NCBI GenBank assembly: GCA_030433415.1
Contig: JAUIMF010000023.1
Coordinates: 1-44,143, forward strand
DNA length: 44,143 nucleotides
DNA from: Gammaproteobacteria bacterium
GTDB taxonomy: Bacteria; Pseudomonadota; Gammaproteobacteria; Pseudomonadales; Halieaceae
Direction of reading: 5' to 3'
Position 1 is the stretch's first letter. Every line of letters starts with the position of its first letter. The notes beneath the pieces were generated by a model, which searched no databases, was not told the DNA's origin, and worked only from the letters and a program-made list of their open reading frames with translations. The position numbers and the translations under genes were made by a program. Positions 9,704-18,198 of the stretch are shown piece after piece.

Positions 9704-10296
9704 TCCGCGCCCGAGCAGAAGCGGGTTTCACTCTGGTCGAAATGCTGGTGTCGATCACCATTCTGTCACTGGTGATGCTCGCTACGGTGACAGGGCTGCG
9801 CACGTTGGCATCCACGCAGAATTCGCTGACGGTAGTGACCTCTCGTAACGATGAGTTGCGCAGTGTGAGCAGCTTTTTACGCGACGCCCTGGAAGCCGCC
9901 GTTGCCGGTAGCGATAGCGGTGGTCTGAGCCTCGGCGGTGGAAGCAATGCGGCAACGGTTTTTGAAGCCTGGAACGACGGCCTGCTCTGGCGAACCAGTC
10001 TGCTGTTTGGCGAGGCGGCGGGCGGCAGCTACGTGGTTCGCGTGGCCCGCGAAGGCCCGCAGTTGGTGCTGCGCTGGCAGCTGCCGGACCAAAAAGGGGA
10101 GTTGGACGATTGGAATAATGCCCCTTCGCGCCCGTTAGTGGAAAACGTACAGGAGTTTTCTGTGGCGTACCGGCGCGAACGTGACGGGCCATGGAAAACC
10201 ACTTGGGACAAACGGGGCCTGCCGGGTTGGGTGCGTCTTGAGCTGCGTGCCAGTGAACGCTACTGGCCCGAGATGATTCTGGCGGTGGCGCAGTGA
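9700..10296 (+). CDS. gspJ: Minor pseudopilin GspJ
   Basis: This 198-residue minor pseudopilin starts at a GTG inside the gspI stop. The leader is nine residues, with cleavage expected at AG|FTLVEMLVSITILS and Glu at +5. The C-terminal part (WKTTWDKRGLPGWVRLEL) matches the GspJ pattern, where the segment before the last strand reads 'P..V.L.L'. GspJ joins GspI and GspK at the tip of the pseudopilus. Its stop overlaps gspK by four bases. Confidence 0.92.
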   Translation: MIRARAEAGFTLVEMLVSITILSLVMLATVTGLRTLASTQNSLTVVTSRNDELRSVSSFLRDALEAAVAGSDSGGLSLGGGSNAATVFEAWNDGLLWRTSLLFGEAAGGSYVVRVAREGPQLVLRWQLPDQKGELDDWNNAPSRPLVENVQEFSVAYRRERDGPWKTTWDKRGLPGWVRLELRASERYWPEMILAVAQ

Positions 10297-11090
10297 CAGG
10301 GCGCGGGCTGCAGACACAGACCGGAGTCGCTCTGGCGATTGTGGTCTGGTTTATCGCCGGCATGTCGTTACTTGTCGCGGGCATCGTGCTGTCGGCACGC
10401 TCTGATACCCGGCTGGCGCAGTTGCACCTGGGGCGGGCCCAGGCCGCGGCGGTTGGTGATGGTGCTATCGCATTGTTATTGGCCGACGTCATGGAAGGGC
10501 GTTTTGATGAAGACGCCGGCGCTCTGCCTCAGGGGCGGTATCAGCTGGGGGAACATGTGGTGACGGTGCTGGCCATCAATCAGGAGGTGCTGGTGGATAT
10601 CAACAATGCGACGCCCCGCCTGATGCAGGACGCCTTTTTGGCGGCGGGGATGGGCGGAGATCGCGCCACGGTGCTCGGTAACGCTGTTGTACAATGGCGC
10701 CGCGACGCTGCCCGTACTGGCGCGCGTTCTTTTACTACCATCGAAGACCTGATCGCGGTGCCGGATCTTGATCGAACGGCTCTGGATGCGGTGCGTGATT
10801 TCGTGGCGGTGCCAGAAGCTGGCCGGGGTCTCTTTCAGAGCGGTGGCCGCGCCCAGCGCAACCTGGAGATGCTGCGTATGGCCGCGCCGGCCATGCGAGG
10901 TGATGCGTTGGTGAACGCCGGGGGAGTGGCCGGTCGAGGACGGAATCTGCGTGTTGACGCCATCGTGACCATCGGCGACAGACCCTGGCTTCGCCGGCGC
11001 TGGGTGAGCCTTGGCAAGGGCAGTAACGGTTTGCCCTGGCGTGTCACGCGCACGGAACCCGTGCGCATTGTGCCGCGTCACGCTGGCTGA
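10293..11090 (+). CDS. gspK: Minor pseudopilin GspK
   Basis: This is the large minor pseudopilin that caps the tip; 265 residues from GTG. The prepilin site lies at about residue 10 (QTG|VALAIVVWFIAG), and the +5 residue is not Glu, as is normal for GspK. The long globular domain contains the helix-rich GspK insert with NNATPRLMQ and TIEDLIAVP. It is somewhat short for the family (usually about 300 or more). A 70-base gap to gspL follows and holds a small leader ORF. Confidence 0.9.
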   Translation: MTGRGLQTQTGVALAIVVWFIAGMSLLVAGIVLSARSDTRLAQLHLGRAQAAAVGDGAIALLLADVMEGRFDEDAGALPQGRYQLGEHVVTVLAINQEVLVDINNATPRLMQDAFLAAGMGGDRATVLGNAVVQWRRDAARTGARSFTTIEDLIAVPDLDRTALDAVRDFVAVPEAGRGLFQSGGRAQRNLEMLRMAAPAMRGDALVNAGGVAGRGRNLRVDAIVTIGDRPWLRRRWVSLGKGSNGLPWRVTRTEPVRIVPRHAG

Positions 11091-11116
11091 ACGCTCGAAA
11101 AAAGGAAAACAGAGCG

Positions 11117-11164
11117 ATGGGTAACACAACACAGCACCGCTGCACGGATGGCGCCTTCGCATGA
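11117..11164 (+). CDS. Putative 15-codon leader ORF coupled to gspL
   Basis: An ATG preceded by AAGGA ten bases upstream (11102-11106) opens a 15-codon frame (MGNTTQHRCTDGAFA). Its TGA stop overlaps the gspL start as ATGA. The gspL ATG itself has no good ribosome binding site, so ribosomes ending here could restart at gspL. Nothing is known about the peptide; it may have no function beyond delivering ribosomes. Confidence 0.4.
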   Translation: MGNTTQHRCTDGAFA

Positions 11165-12192
11165 ATGCCCAGAGTCAGTGGATGCTCTTTGGTATCGACA
11201 TGCGCCATATCGGTCAGCAGTGGCTGTCAGCGTGGCGTGAGTTTCTGTTTTCTACCGCTTCGCCCCTGCGGCGACTGCTCGATGAACCCGTGCTGTTGCG
11301 CGGTCAGCAAGGGGACCAGACTTATCAGGGTGGTGTAGCGGTCGACTCACCAGCCTCCCTTGAAGCGCTGCTGTTGCCGGAAGAGCTGGTCCTCGTCCGG
11401 CCTCTGACCATTCCCCTGGCGGCCGAAGCGGAACTTCAGGCGGTGCTGCATCACGAAGTCTCAGCGGGTAGTCCCTTTGCTCCGCAGGATACGGTTTATG
11501 GCTGGGCCGAAACCGGGCGCGACGCCACCCATTTCAGTGCCGTGATGGCAATTGCGTCTCGCGTCGCTATACAGGACTGGCTTCGGGGCCAGTCATCGGA
11601 CGACGAAGTTCCCGGTGACGAGCCCACTCCAGAAGTCTGGGCCGACGCACAGGGCACGCTGGTCACTCTTGAGGGCTTTGGTGAGGCAGCCCGAGACGAA
11701 GCCTATCGAAAACGCCTCATTCGTGTGGCGGTCATGGGGTTGGGCATCCTGCTGCTGATCGTGTTGGCCGCCTCGTTGTTTGCCATGCACCAGGGAGCCC
11801 GCCTGAGCGAACTACAGCAGATGCAGACGCGCATTGCTGATCGCACCCGCCCCGCGGTAGCCATGCGTGAAACCGTTGCGAGGGCGAATACCCTGATTAC
11901 CGCTGCCAATGCCGAACTACGGCAGTTTCCCAATCCCCATCGCGAGCTCGTGCGCCTGACTGATCTGCTGGATGACAGCGTGTATGTGGCGCATTTTTCT
12001 ATGCGAGGTGACGAACTGCGTATTCGCGGTCGCGCTGAAGATGCGGCGATGGTGATGCAGACCCTGGCTGAAACCCCGGCCTTTGCCACCGTGACGGCGC
12101 CTTCGGCGATCACCGCGGTGGGCAACACGGGGCTCGAGCAGTTCAATCTGGATATCAGTCTGCAGGGCACCGACGAGGAAGTCACACCGTGA
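11161..12192 (+). CDS. gspL: Type II secretion inner-membrane protein GspL (short form)
   Basis: This bitopic inner-membrane protein of the T2SS platform normally anchors GspE through a cytoplasmic actin-like domain. The 343 residues divide into a cytoplasmic part (1 to about 185), one membrane helix at about 190-210 (VAVMGLGILLLIVLAASLF), a periplasmic coiled stretch and a small ferredoxin-like domain resembling PilN. It is shorter than the usual GspL of about 400 and closer to the Xps-type and PilM/PilN-like variants. Assignment rests on topology and gene order between gspK and gspM. The start overlaps a leader ORF; the stop overlaps gspM. Confidence 0.8.
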   Translation: MNAQSQWMLFGIDMRHIGQQWLSAWREFLFSTASPLRRLLDEPVLLRGQQGDQTYQGGVAVDSPASLEALLLPEELVLVRPLTIPLAAEAELQAVLHHEVSAGSPFAPQDTVYGWAETGRDATHFSAVMAIASRVAIQDWLRGQSSDDEVPGDEPTPEVWADAQGTLVTLEGFGEAARDEAYRKRLIRVAVMGLGILLLIVLAASLFAMHQGARLSELQQMQTRIADRTRPAVAMRETVARANTLITAANAELRQFPNPHRELVRLTDLLDDSVYVAHFSMRGDELRIRGRAEDAAMVMQTLAETPAFATVTAPSAITAVGNTGLEQFNLDISLQGTDEEVTP

Positions 12193-12758
12193 ACTGGCTG
12201 CGGACTCATCGTCGCATTGCGGTGCTGCTGGGGCTGACCCTGGTGTTGCCGATCTATCTCTATCTGCAGACTGTGTTCGGCCTGTTGGGTCTGGCCTTTG
12301 AGTATCGCGGGGATGCGGGGCGAATCACGCCGCGCCTGGAGCGGCTGCAGGGGCTGGAAAACTTCGAAGATCAGTTGCGCGAGCAGCAGTCGGTGGCGAA
12401 GGAGCGTCTTGATGCCCTGGTCTATCCGCCGGAACAGGATGCTTCAGCGCTGGCCGCGCTGCTGCAAGCCGAGGTTCGCCAGTTGCTGACGCGAGAAGGC
12501 ATGACCGTGAGCAACAGCCAGGTGATGCCGGTGCGCCAGGACGAGGTGTTTGATCGCGTCGCCGTGAAACTCACGGTGTCCGGGAGCCTGGGTTCGTTGG
12601 ATGCGGCCCTGAGGGGAATTGCCGACGCACGCCCGCGCATTGTGGTCGAGTCCCTCGATACCTTTCCGGAGCGGGGAGGGCGCCGGGGTCAGACTGCGGG
12701 GCCTAGCCAGACGCTGACCGCGGTGTTGCAGTTGATGGTGCTGAGGGCATTGCCATGA
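12189..12758 (+). CDS. gspM: Type II secretion platform protein GspM (GspMb/PilO-like)
   Basis: This 189-residue protein has one membrane helix near the N-terminus (about 10-30), a coiled-coil segment (about 45-75), and a periplasmic ferredoxin-like domain with the alternating strand pattern of PilO/GspM. It would pair with GspL in the inner-membrane platform. The GTG start overlaps the gspL stop and its own stop overlaps the next gene, so all three are translationally linked. Sequence identity within this family is low; the call depends mainly on topology and position. Confidence 0.78.
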   Translation: MNWLRTHRRIAVLLGLTLVLPIYLYLQTVFGLLGLAFEYRGDAGRITPRLERLQGLENFEDQLREQQSVAKERLDALVYPPEQDASALAALLQAEVRQLLTREGMTVSNSQVMPVRQDEVFDRVAVKLTVSGSLGSLDAALRGIADARPRIVVESLDTFPERGGRRGQTAGPSQTLTAVLQLMVLRALP

Positions 12759-13492
12759 ACTGGCTGACTTCCCTGAAGCTCCGTTACGCTGGACTGGAGC
12801 CGCCCCTCAAAACGGAACGCCGGGTGGAACTCGCCCTGTTGGTGTTCCTGCTGATTGTTCTGCTGCAGTTGATCGGTTTTACCGTCGGTAAGCTGACATC
12901 ACCCTCGATCGACCCACTGCCCCCGGCGGCCGACAGCGTGCGGGTTACCGCGTTGGTGACTGAGGAAGCGGTCAGCTCCGTGGACAGTCTGCGAATGCAG
13001 ACCCGGCCCCTGTTCTGGCCGGATCGCCGGCCTGAGGCGGAAGTCACGGCCGCGCCGGACCCGGATGAAGCCACGAGTGGGGCGCCCGCGCGCAGTCTGC
13101 AAAAGTTCGAACTCACCGGAGTGTTCGGGGGTGGGGATAGCGGCGGAGCAATCGTAACCTACAAGGGGAACCGCCAACGTCTGCTGGTGGGCGACGAGAT
13201 TGACGGTTGGACACTGCTGTCGGTTTCACCCGGTGAGGTGGTGTTCACCAGCGCAGGCGTGCGCGATGTGCGACGCCTGACCCAGGTGCCAGTGCGCGCT
13301 GATGCCGTGGCGACGGCGCCGCGGGCAACGGCTTCTGAGCCTGCCCAGGCTGCTTCGTCACCCGCGTCCCGAGCTTCCGGGTCCCGGGCGAAAACGACGA
13401 CAACGAAACCGAACGCAAAAAAACCAACAACTAAATCAACAATGCCTCCCTCGGGTGGCTCGCTGTCCCTTGGTGGTTCCGGCGTCCTTTGA
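12755..13492 (+). CDS. gspN: GspC/XpsN-like inner-membrane connector of type II secretion
   Basis: This 245-residue protein has one membrane helix at about 25-45 and a periplasmic part. The segment LQKFELTGVFGGGDSGGAIV followed by RLLVGDEIDGWTLLSVSPGEVVF (about 110-165) matches the homology region of GspC, which contacts the secretin N0 domain. The tail is rich in Ala, Ser, Thr and Lys and is probably disordered. No GspC precedes gspE here. In Xanthomonas the xps operon likewise lacks a gene C at that place and XpsN, between M and D, does this job. The call is therefore by domain plus gene order. Confidence 0.75.
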   Translation: MNWLTSLKLRYAGLEPPLKTERRVELALLVFLLIVLLQLIGFTVGKLTSPSIDPLPPAADSVRVTALVTEEAVSSVDSLRMQTRPLFWPDRRPEAEVTAAPDPDEATSGAPARSLQKFELTGVFGGGDSGGAIVTYKGNRQRLLVGDEIDGWTLLSVSPGEVVFTSAGVRDVRRLTQVPVRADAVATAPRATASEPAQAASSPASRASGSRAKTTTTKPNAKKPTTKSTMPPSGGSLSLGGSGVL

Positions 13493-13517
13493 CCAGTCAG
13501 TGAGATAAGACAAGACC

Positions 13518-15821
13518 ATGAACACAACAACTCTGAAGCTGGCCGTGCTGCTCGGTACCATCGGTAGCCTGACCGTAGGCTGCGCCTCCCAGGACTTCAA
13601 GCAGATCGCCCGGGCCGAAACGGTGTTGCTGACGGAGCCCGGAGCGGTTGAGGGGCGTCCCGAGCAGAGCCAAAGCGGCGCAACATCGGGGCCAGAGGCT
13701 GCGGAGACGCCGCTGGCGAGTTCGGCCCGGGATCTGGCCCAGCGTCAGAGCGAGCGCGCCGAACCCGTGTTGTATGTCGGCAACGATGCCCAGGTGAATC
13801 TGCCCAAAGCCCAGGATCCGGTCCGTTTTCTCGGCGACGACGTGAGCCTGAATTTTGAACAGGCACCTCTGGACGAAATCGTTCATGCCATCGTTGGCGA
13901 TATTCTGAAGCTCGACTACGTCGTGGACCGCCCGATCAAGGGTCGCGTCACGCTGCGCACCCGTACACCGATTCCCCGGGACGAGCTACTGGTGGTGCTG
14001 GAGTCGCTGCTCAAGGCCCACGGCGCGCTGATGATCCGCGGTCGCGATGGCCGCTATCTGATCACCGGTGCGGACCAGGCCATGAGCCTGAAGCCCGCGG
14101 TGGGAAGCCCCGGCGATGTGGCGGCGGGCTTTTCGACCATGATCGTACCGTTGCAATTTATCAGCGCCACCGCCATGGCTGAGATACTCGCGCCGTTGGC
14201 CGAGAAGAGCGCCTTCGTGCGGGTAGACAACACGCGCAACATTCTCATGCTGGCCGGTACCCGCGCCCAGCTCAGTGGCTGGCTCGAGATCGTGAGCACC
14301 TTTGATGTGGATATGCTGGCGGGCATGAGTGTGGGGATGTACCCCCTTGAAAACTCCAGCGTCGAGGAGACCGTTGCGGCGGTGCAGTCGCTGTTGGATG
14401 CCGCGGGCGGAGAAGCCGGCGACATCAGTTCCATCGTGCGTGTGTTACCCATGGAGCGGCTGAACAGCGTGCTCGTGGTCACGCCCCGCGCTCACTACCT
14501 GGAGCGGGTGGGCAACTGGATCCAGCGTCTGGATGTGGATCCCGATGCGCGCTTCGAAAAGCGGCTTTATGTGTATCCCGTGCAGAACACCAATGCGACG
14601 CGCCTGGCGCAGTTGCTGAACACCATCTATACCGGCGCGGGCGGTGATGGGGGGAGCACAGACGGCGGAGCACGTGGCCAACTGCTTGACCAGAATGCCG
14701 TGGCTCCGGGTCTGGCTCAGGAGTCCATCAGCGGTTCGGCCCGTGGCAGGAACGGTAGTGGTGCCAGCATGGGCAGCGGAAGTCGCAGTGGTGGCCGAAG
14801 CGGTGGGAGTTTCGGTAGCGCCGGCAACGCAGGTCAAGGTGCCCGTCAGGCGGCGGCTGCCATGAGCGCCGTCAGCGTCGGCAGTGGCGAGGGACCTCGC
14901 CTTCTCGCAGATGTGCGAGTGGTTGCCGATGAAGAAAACAATGCCCTGATGATTTATGCAAACGGCAAGCAATACGACATCATCGCCGACGCCCTGGAGC
15001 AACTGGATGTAGTGGCGACACAGGTGATAATCGAAGCGAGCATCATGGAAGTACAGCTTACGGACGATCTGCAGTACGGCCTTGAATGGACTTTCAACAA
15101 CGGTTTCGGTGATTACAGTGGCCTCGGCCAGTTGGCGAACACTGACTCGGGGATCGGTGCCGTTGTGCCGGGTTTTTCCTACACCGTCACGAATTCCATC
15201 GGAAATATCTCGGCTGTGCTCAATGCCCTGAGCAAGGAGTCGCTGATAAATATCATCTCGACGCCTTCGGTAATGGTGCTGGATAACCACACGGCATTTA
15301 TTTCTGTCGGTGACCAGGTGCCGGTGCTCGAAGGGCAGACGATTACCAACGGTGGCAATTCGGTGCAGAACATCACCTACCGCGACACGGGGGTACAGTT
15401 GTCTGTAAAACCCTCGGTCAATGCCGGTGGGCTGGTGACGATGGATATCGAGCAGTCGGTGATTGATGTCGGTACCATCGATTCGGCTACAGGACAGCGC
15501 TCATTTCTGGATCGCACCATCAACAGCAGGGTGGCCGTGCGGTCGAGTGAATCGGTGGTCCTGGGCGGCCTGATTCGCGAGAACGCCTCTCTGGGAGACT
15601 CAGGCGTCCCGGTACTGCACAAGATTCCCTTGGTGGGCAGCCTGTTTGGTACAACAAACACCAACAGCACGCGCACGGAACTGCTGGTGATCATTACCCC
15701 CCGCGCCCTTTACAACGAAGGCGAGCTTCGAGCAGTGAGCGATGAGATGCGAGAACAGGTCCGTTTTATGGAATTGGTGCGCGATCCGCCGCGCTCCGGC
15801 GTCAAAACTTATGAAAAATGA
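13518..15821 (+). CDS. gspD: Type II secretion secretin GspD, lipoprotein type
   Basis: This is the outer-membrane secretin channel of the T2SS, 767 residues. It has a lipoprotein signal with lipobox VGC and acylated Cys22, unlike most GspD proteins but as in XpsD; it may therefore insert without a separate pilotin. An N0 domain is at about 109-188, followed by N1 to N3 ring domains. The C-terminal secretin barrel contains VPVLEGQTITNGGN, GVQLSVKPSVNAGG and the signature VPVLHKIPLVGSLFG. A Gly/Ser/Arg-rich low-complexity insert of about 85 residues (about 373-458) interrupts N3. It is the last gene of the operon and ends within a terminator-like structure. Confidence 0.95.
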   Translation: MNTTTLKLAVLLGTIGSLTVGCASQDFKQIARAETVLLTEPGAVEGRPEQSQSGATSGPEAAETPLASSARDLAQRQSERAEPVLYVGNDAQVNLPKAQDPVRFLGDDVSLNFEQAPLDEIVHAIVGDILKLDYVVDRPIKGRVTLRTRTPIPRDELLVVLESLLKAHGALMIRGRDGRYLITGADQAMSLKPAVGSPGDVAAGFSTMIVPLQFISATAMAEILAPLAEKSAFVRVDNTRNILMLAGTRAQLSGWLEIVSTFDVDMLAGMSVGMYPLENSSVEETVAAVQSLLDAAGGEAGDISSIVRVLPMERLNSVLVVTPRAHYLERVGNWIQRLDVDPDARFEKRLYVYPVQNTNATRLAQLLNTIYTGAGGDGGSTDGGARGQLLDQNAVAPGLAQESISGSARGRNGSGASMGSGSRSGGRSGGSFGSAGNAGQGARQAAAAMSAVSVGSGEGPRLLADVRVVADEENNALMIYANGKQYDIIADALEQLDVVATQVIIEASIMEVQLTDDLQYGLEWTFNNGFGDYSGLGQLANTDSGIGAVVPGFSYTVTNSIGNISAVLNALSKESLINIISTPSVMVLDNHTAFISVGDQVPVLEGQTITNGGNSVQNITYRDTGVQLSVKPSVNAGGLVTMDIEQSVIDVGTIDSATGQRSFLDRTINSRVAVRSSESVVLGGLIRENASLGDSGVPVLHKIPLVGSLFGTTNTNSTRTELLVIITPRALYNEGELRAVSDEMREQVRFMELVRDPPRSGVKTYEK

Positions 15822-15848
15822 TGGTATTTTTGCCGGCGCTTTTTTTTT
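15796..15848 (+). terminator. Probable terminator of the type II secretion operon
   Basis: CCGGC (15796-15800) plus an A tract pairs with a T tract plus GCCGG (15832-15836), with a small bulge, and nine T residues follow (15840-15848). The stem begins inside the last codons of gspD. The bulge makes it weaker than a perfect hairpin. Confidence 0.55.
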
Positions 15849-16083
15849 CGTACAAGGGAATAATTCGCCATATCAGACGCCCTGACGGGCAAATTGGTGC
15901 CTTTTTGCGAGCTTTTCGATGCCTTTAGCAGCACTCGACGGGTTATTCAGTGGGAGAAAAATCCTCTGGTGATGGCGCTGGCACAAGCGCCTCTATTTCC
16001 CGGTGGTTTTCCCCAGAATTTACGCGGCGCGGCAGCAAGAATTACTACGGAAAGCCCGGGTTAGTCTTAAGCTATTGAATATT

Positions 16084-16527
16084 ATGGAGTTTATCCAAGC
16101 TATGGTGACGTGTTTACGTGCTGTTCTGCTGTCTCTCGTGACGATACTGGGCGGGTGCGCAGCCTCAAAGACACTTACCCCCGACGATGTTGAACACCTG
16201 GAATCACGGGCCAAGGCCCGCTGGGAGTTGCTTGAGCAGCGGAACTGGTCGGCTGCCTACGACTTTATGTCACCCGCCTACCGAGACGTTTTCACGCGCG
16301 ACATGTACGAACGACGCTTCTCTTATATGGTGCAGTGGGAGTTGACTTCGGTTGAAGTGGTTAACTATGATGCGGCTGCAGCTGTGGCGAGTGTGGCAGT
16401 CCGGGTCATGTCCAGGCCTGTCAAACAAACTTCGGCCGCCTCAAAAGCAATAGGTGCCGTGCCATCACGTTTCGTGGAGCAGTGGATACTGCAAGACGGA
16501 GAATGGTGGTACAGCGCCAACCTGTAG
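16084..16527 (+). CDS. Small lipoprotein with NTF2-like fold, unknown function
   Basis: This 147-residue protein has a lipoprotein signal and lipobox LGGC (Cys25 from this start). The same frame opens earlier at 16003, but the signal sequence only makes sense from ATG 16084 or ATG 16102. The mature part, with 'RWELLEQRNWSAAYDFMSP' and the ending EQWILQDGEWWYSANL, has the helix-then-sheet pattern of NTF2/SnoaL-like proteins. No catalytic residues are evident. It lies between the secretion operon and the gene for an abundant secreted protein. A role as accessory factor for either is possible, but nothing shows it directly. The 262 bases before it hold the gspD terminator, a short hairpin at about 15974-15991, and no clear promoter. 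Confidence 0.72.
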   Translation: MEFIQAMVTCLRAVLLSLVTILGGCAASKTLTPDDVEHLESRAKARWELLEQRNWSAAYDFMSPAYRDVFTRDMYERRFSYMVQWELTSVEVVNYDAAAAVASVAVRVMSRPVKQTSAASKAIGAVPSRFVEQWILQDGEWWYSANL

Positions 16528-16540
16528 ATGTGGCTGCTGG

Positions 16541-16568
16541 TTGACAGCTGGCTGCGGCTAGCAATAAT
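16541..16568 (+). promoter_or_regulatory. Strong sigma70-type promoter for the 508-residue secreted protein
   Basis: A perfect -35 box TTGACA (16541-16546), a 16-base spacer and a -10 box AATAAT (16563-16568, five of six matches) lie about 80 bases before the coding start. This is the best sigma70 promoter noticed in the window. It starts 13 bases after the stop of the preceding lipoprotein gene. Confidence 0.75.
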
Positions 16569-16581
16569 AGCGCTAGCACAT

Positions 16582-16613
16582 TTTGGGTTGTAAGACCTTT
16601 GGGTTGTAAGACC
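16582..16613 (+). repeat. Two adjacent perfect 16-bp direct repeats in the 5' leader
   Basis: TTTGGGTTGTAAGACC occurs twice back to back, directly after the predicted transcription start. It could be a duplicated protein-binding site or a leader element affecting mRNA stability; function unknown. Confidence 0.9.
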
Positions 16614-16634
16614 AATTGTGAAAGATGGACACAT

Positions 16635-16647
16635 TAGGAGTCTCCTA
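16635..16647 (+). promoter_or_regulatory. Palindromic Shine-Dalgarno site
   Basis: TAGGAG and CTCCTA form a perfect inverted repeat around a single T, and the first arm is the ribosome binding site (AGGAG) of the ATG at 16650. Pairing within one RNA is sterically limited, leaving about a 4-bp stem. It could modestly mask the site, promote RNA-RNA contact or be chance. Confidence 0.5.
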
Positions 16648-16649
16648 TC

Positions 16650-18176
16650 ATGAAACAAGTATTTAAGCCTCTTGGCATTGCCGCTGCAGTCGCTGCTGCT
16701 TCTGCCGGCTACGTCAATGTAGCGAATGCTCAGCCTGCCGTTGCCAACAACGCGCTGGGTGACCTCGCGCTGGTTCCGTACTACACGGTAAACGGCGAGT
16801 GGATCACGGGTATTCACATTGTTAACACCAGCGATCGTACGCAGGTTGTGAAGTTCCGCTTCCGTCGTGCCCTCGACTCTCTGGACGCCCTTGACTTTAA
16901 CGTTGTGATGTCTCCTCAGGACGTATACGCCGGTTTCTTGTCTGATGACGAGAACGGCAACATTGCCTGGGCTGCCGACGACACCACCTGTACGGTTCCT
17001 GGCACCACGAACGGCAAGCTGGCCATGCCCGCTATCTACCGTGGCACGCCCGGTGAAGACAACGACGCTGCTACCGGCTACGTTGAAATCATCGCTATGG
17101 GTTCTCCCATGACGGAAACGATGCCGATCGCCGTTGCTGCCAAGCACACGACCGACACGCTGACCCCCGTTGATTGTGCGGCAGTTCGCTCCAACTTCTT
17201 CGCCAACGGCGTTGCTGGAACGACTCGCGGTGTTATCGACAACATGACCACTCACCAGCCCACGACTGACGACGTGACCGGTGGCGACAACGTGTATGAA
17301 GACTCTTCAGACGTTCTGAAGGTTTCTTACTTCATCCGCGACAACGCTACGGGCATCGAGTTCGGTGACAACGCTGTTCACATCCAGGGCTTCATCGAAG
17401 AGCCCACGATCACGAACCAGCAGTTTGGTTACCTGTCAGGCGATCTGAACGGCTTTGACTTCCCGGACCTCGACGGTTCCGAGCCGGTTAACGGTACTCG
17501 TGGTCGCTTCGAGCTGCTGCGTGCTTCCGACGTACTGGGCGTTGCCAACCTGATCAACGAGTGGACGGCTAACCCCGCTAACGGCGCGGCTCTGGACTGG
17601 GTTGTTACCATGCCTGGCCAGTACGTGATGTTCGACGTAATCAACTACCTGGCGTCTCTGGCTGATCCCGACAATGTCGATTGCGACACGGGCACCCTGG
17701 ACACCGAGTGTGACTACCGCGACATCCCCGTAACGGCGTCTGTTGTCCCCTACAACCGTGAAGAGCTTTCTATCATTCCTGAGGAAGGCAATCTGGTAGT
17801 GTCTCCTGCGCCTCCCGGCGTACCGCAGGCTCTGCTGCTCGAGAAGGAAACCAACGTAATCTCCTTCGGCGGCAACAGTGTTCTGGGTGTTACGGACGTA
17901 GACATCACTGCTGATCTGGGTCAGCCCTATGGTTGGCTGTCTCTGGCTGTAACTTCTCAGCCTCAGGATCAGGGCGTATGTGCTTGGGACGGTTCACAGG
18001 ATGCAGCTGCTGGCTCAGAAAGCCTGCCTGCTGGCCTGGCGCTGACTCAGAGCTGTGCTTCTGTATCTGGTAACGTACCGATGATCGGTTTCGCCGCCTG
18101 GGCCCGTAGCGTTGCTGCGAACCCTGACGCGAGCTACGGCCGCATCGTTGCTCACAGCTTCTCATCTTCTCTGTAA
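16650..18176 (+). CDS. Abundant secreted acidic protein, S-layer/surface-protein candidate (family unknown)
   Basis: I do not recognise a named family. The 508-residue precursor has a clear Sec signal peptide with cleavage expected after ANA (about residue 28). The mature protein is strongly acidic, poor in lysine, has six cysteines (an even number, compatible with disulfides) and no membrane anchor, lipobox or LPXTG/PEP-CTERM tail. Codon use differs from neighbours: GCT, GTT, CGT, TCT and AAC are favoured, as in groEL, which signals very high expression. It has its own near-consensus promoter and a strong terminator, so it is a single-gene transcript. N-x-S/T triplets occur (for example NTS, NAT, NMT, NGT), but this alone does not show glycosylation. 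Placement right after a complete T2SS operon suggests a T2SS substrate or surface-layer subunit; this is inference. Confidence 0.85.
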   Translation: MKQVFKPLGIAAAVAAASAGYVNVANAQPAVANNALGDLALVPYYTVNGEWITGIHIVNTSDRTQVVKFRFRRALDSLDALDFNVVMSPQDVYAGFLSDDENGNIAWAADDTTCTVPGTTNGKLAMPAIYRGTPGEDNDAATGYVEIIAMGSPMTETMPIAVAAKHTTDTLTPVDCAAVRSNFFANGVAGTTRGVIDNMTTHQPTTDDVTGGDNVYEDSSDVLKVSYFIRDNATGIEFGDNAVHIQGFIEEPTITNQQFGYLSGDLNGFDFPDLDGSEPVNGTRGRFELLRASDVLGVANLINEWTANPANGAALDWVVTMPGQYVMFDVINYLASLADPDNVDCDTGTLDTECDYRDIPVTASVVPYNREELSIIPEEGNLVVSPAPPGVPQALLLEKETNVISFGGNSVLGVTDVDITADLGQPYGWLSLAVTSQPQDQGVCAWDGSQDAAAGSESLPAGLALTQSCASVSGNVPMIGFAAWARSVAANPDASYGRIVAHSFSSSL

Positions 18177-18198
18177 GATAAGCTGGCAGTACCAAAAG

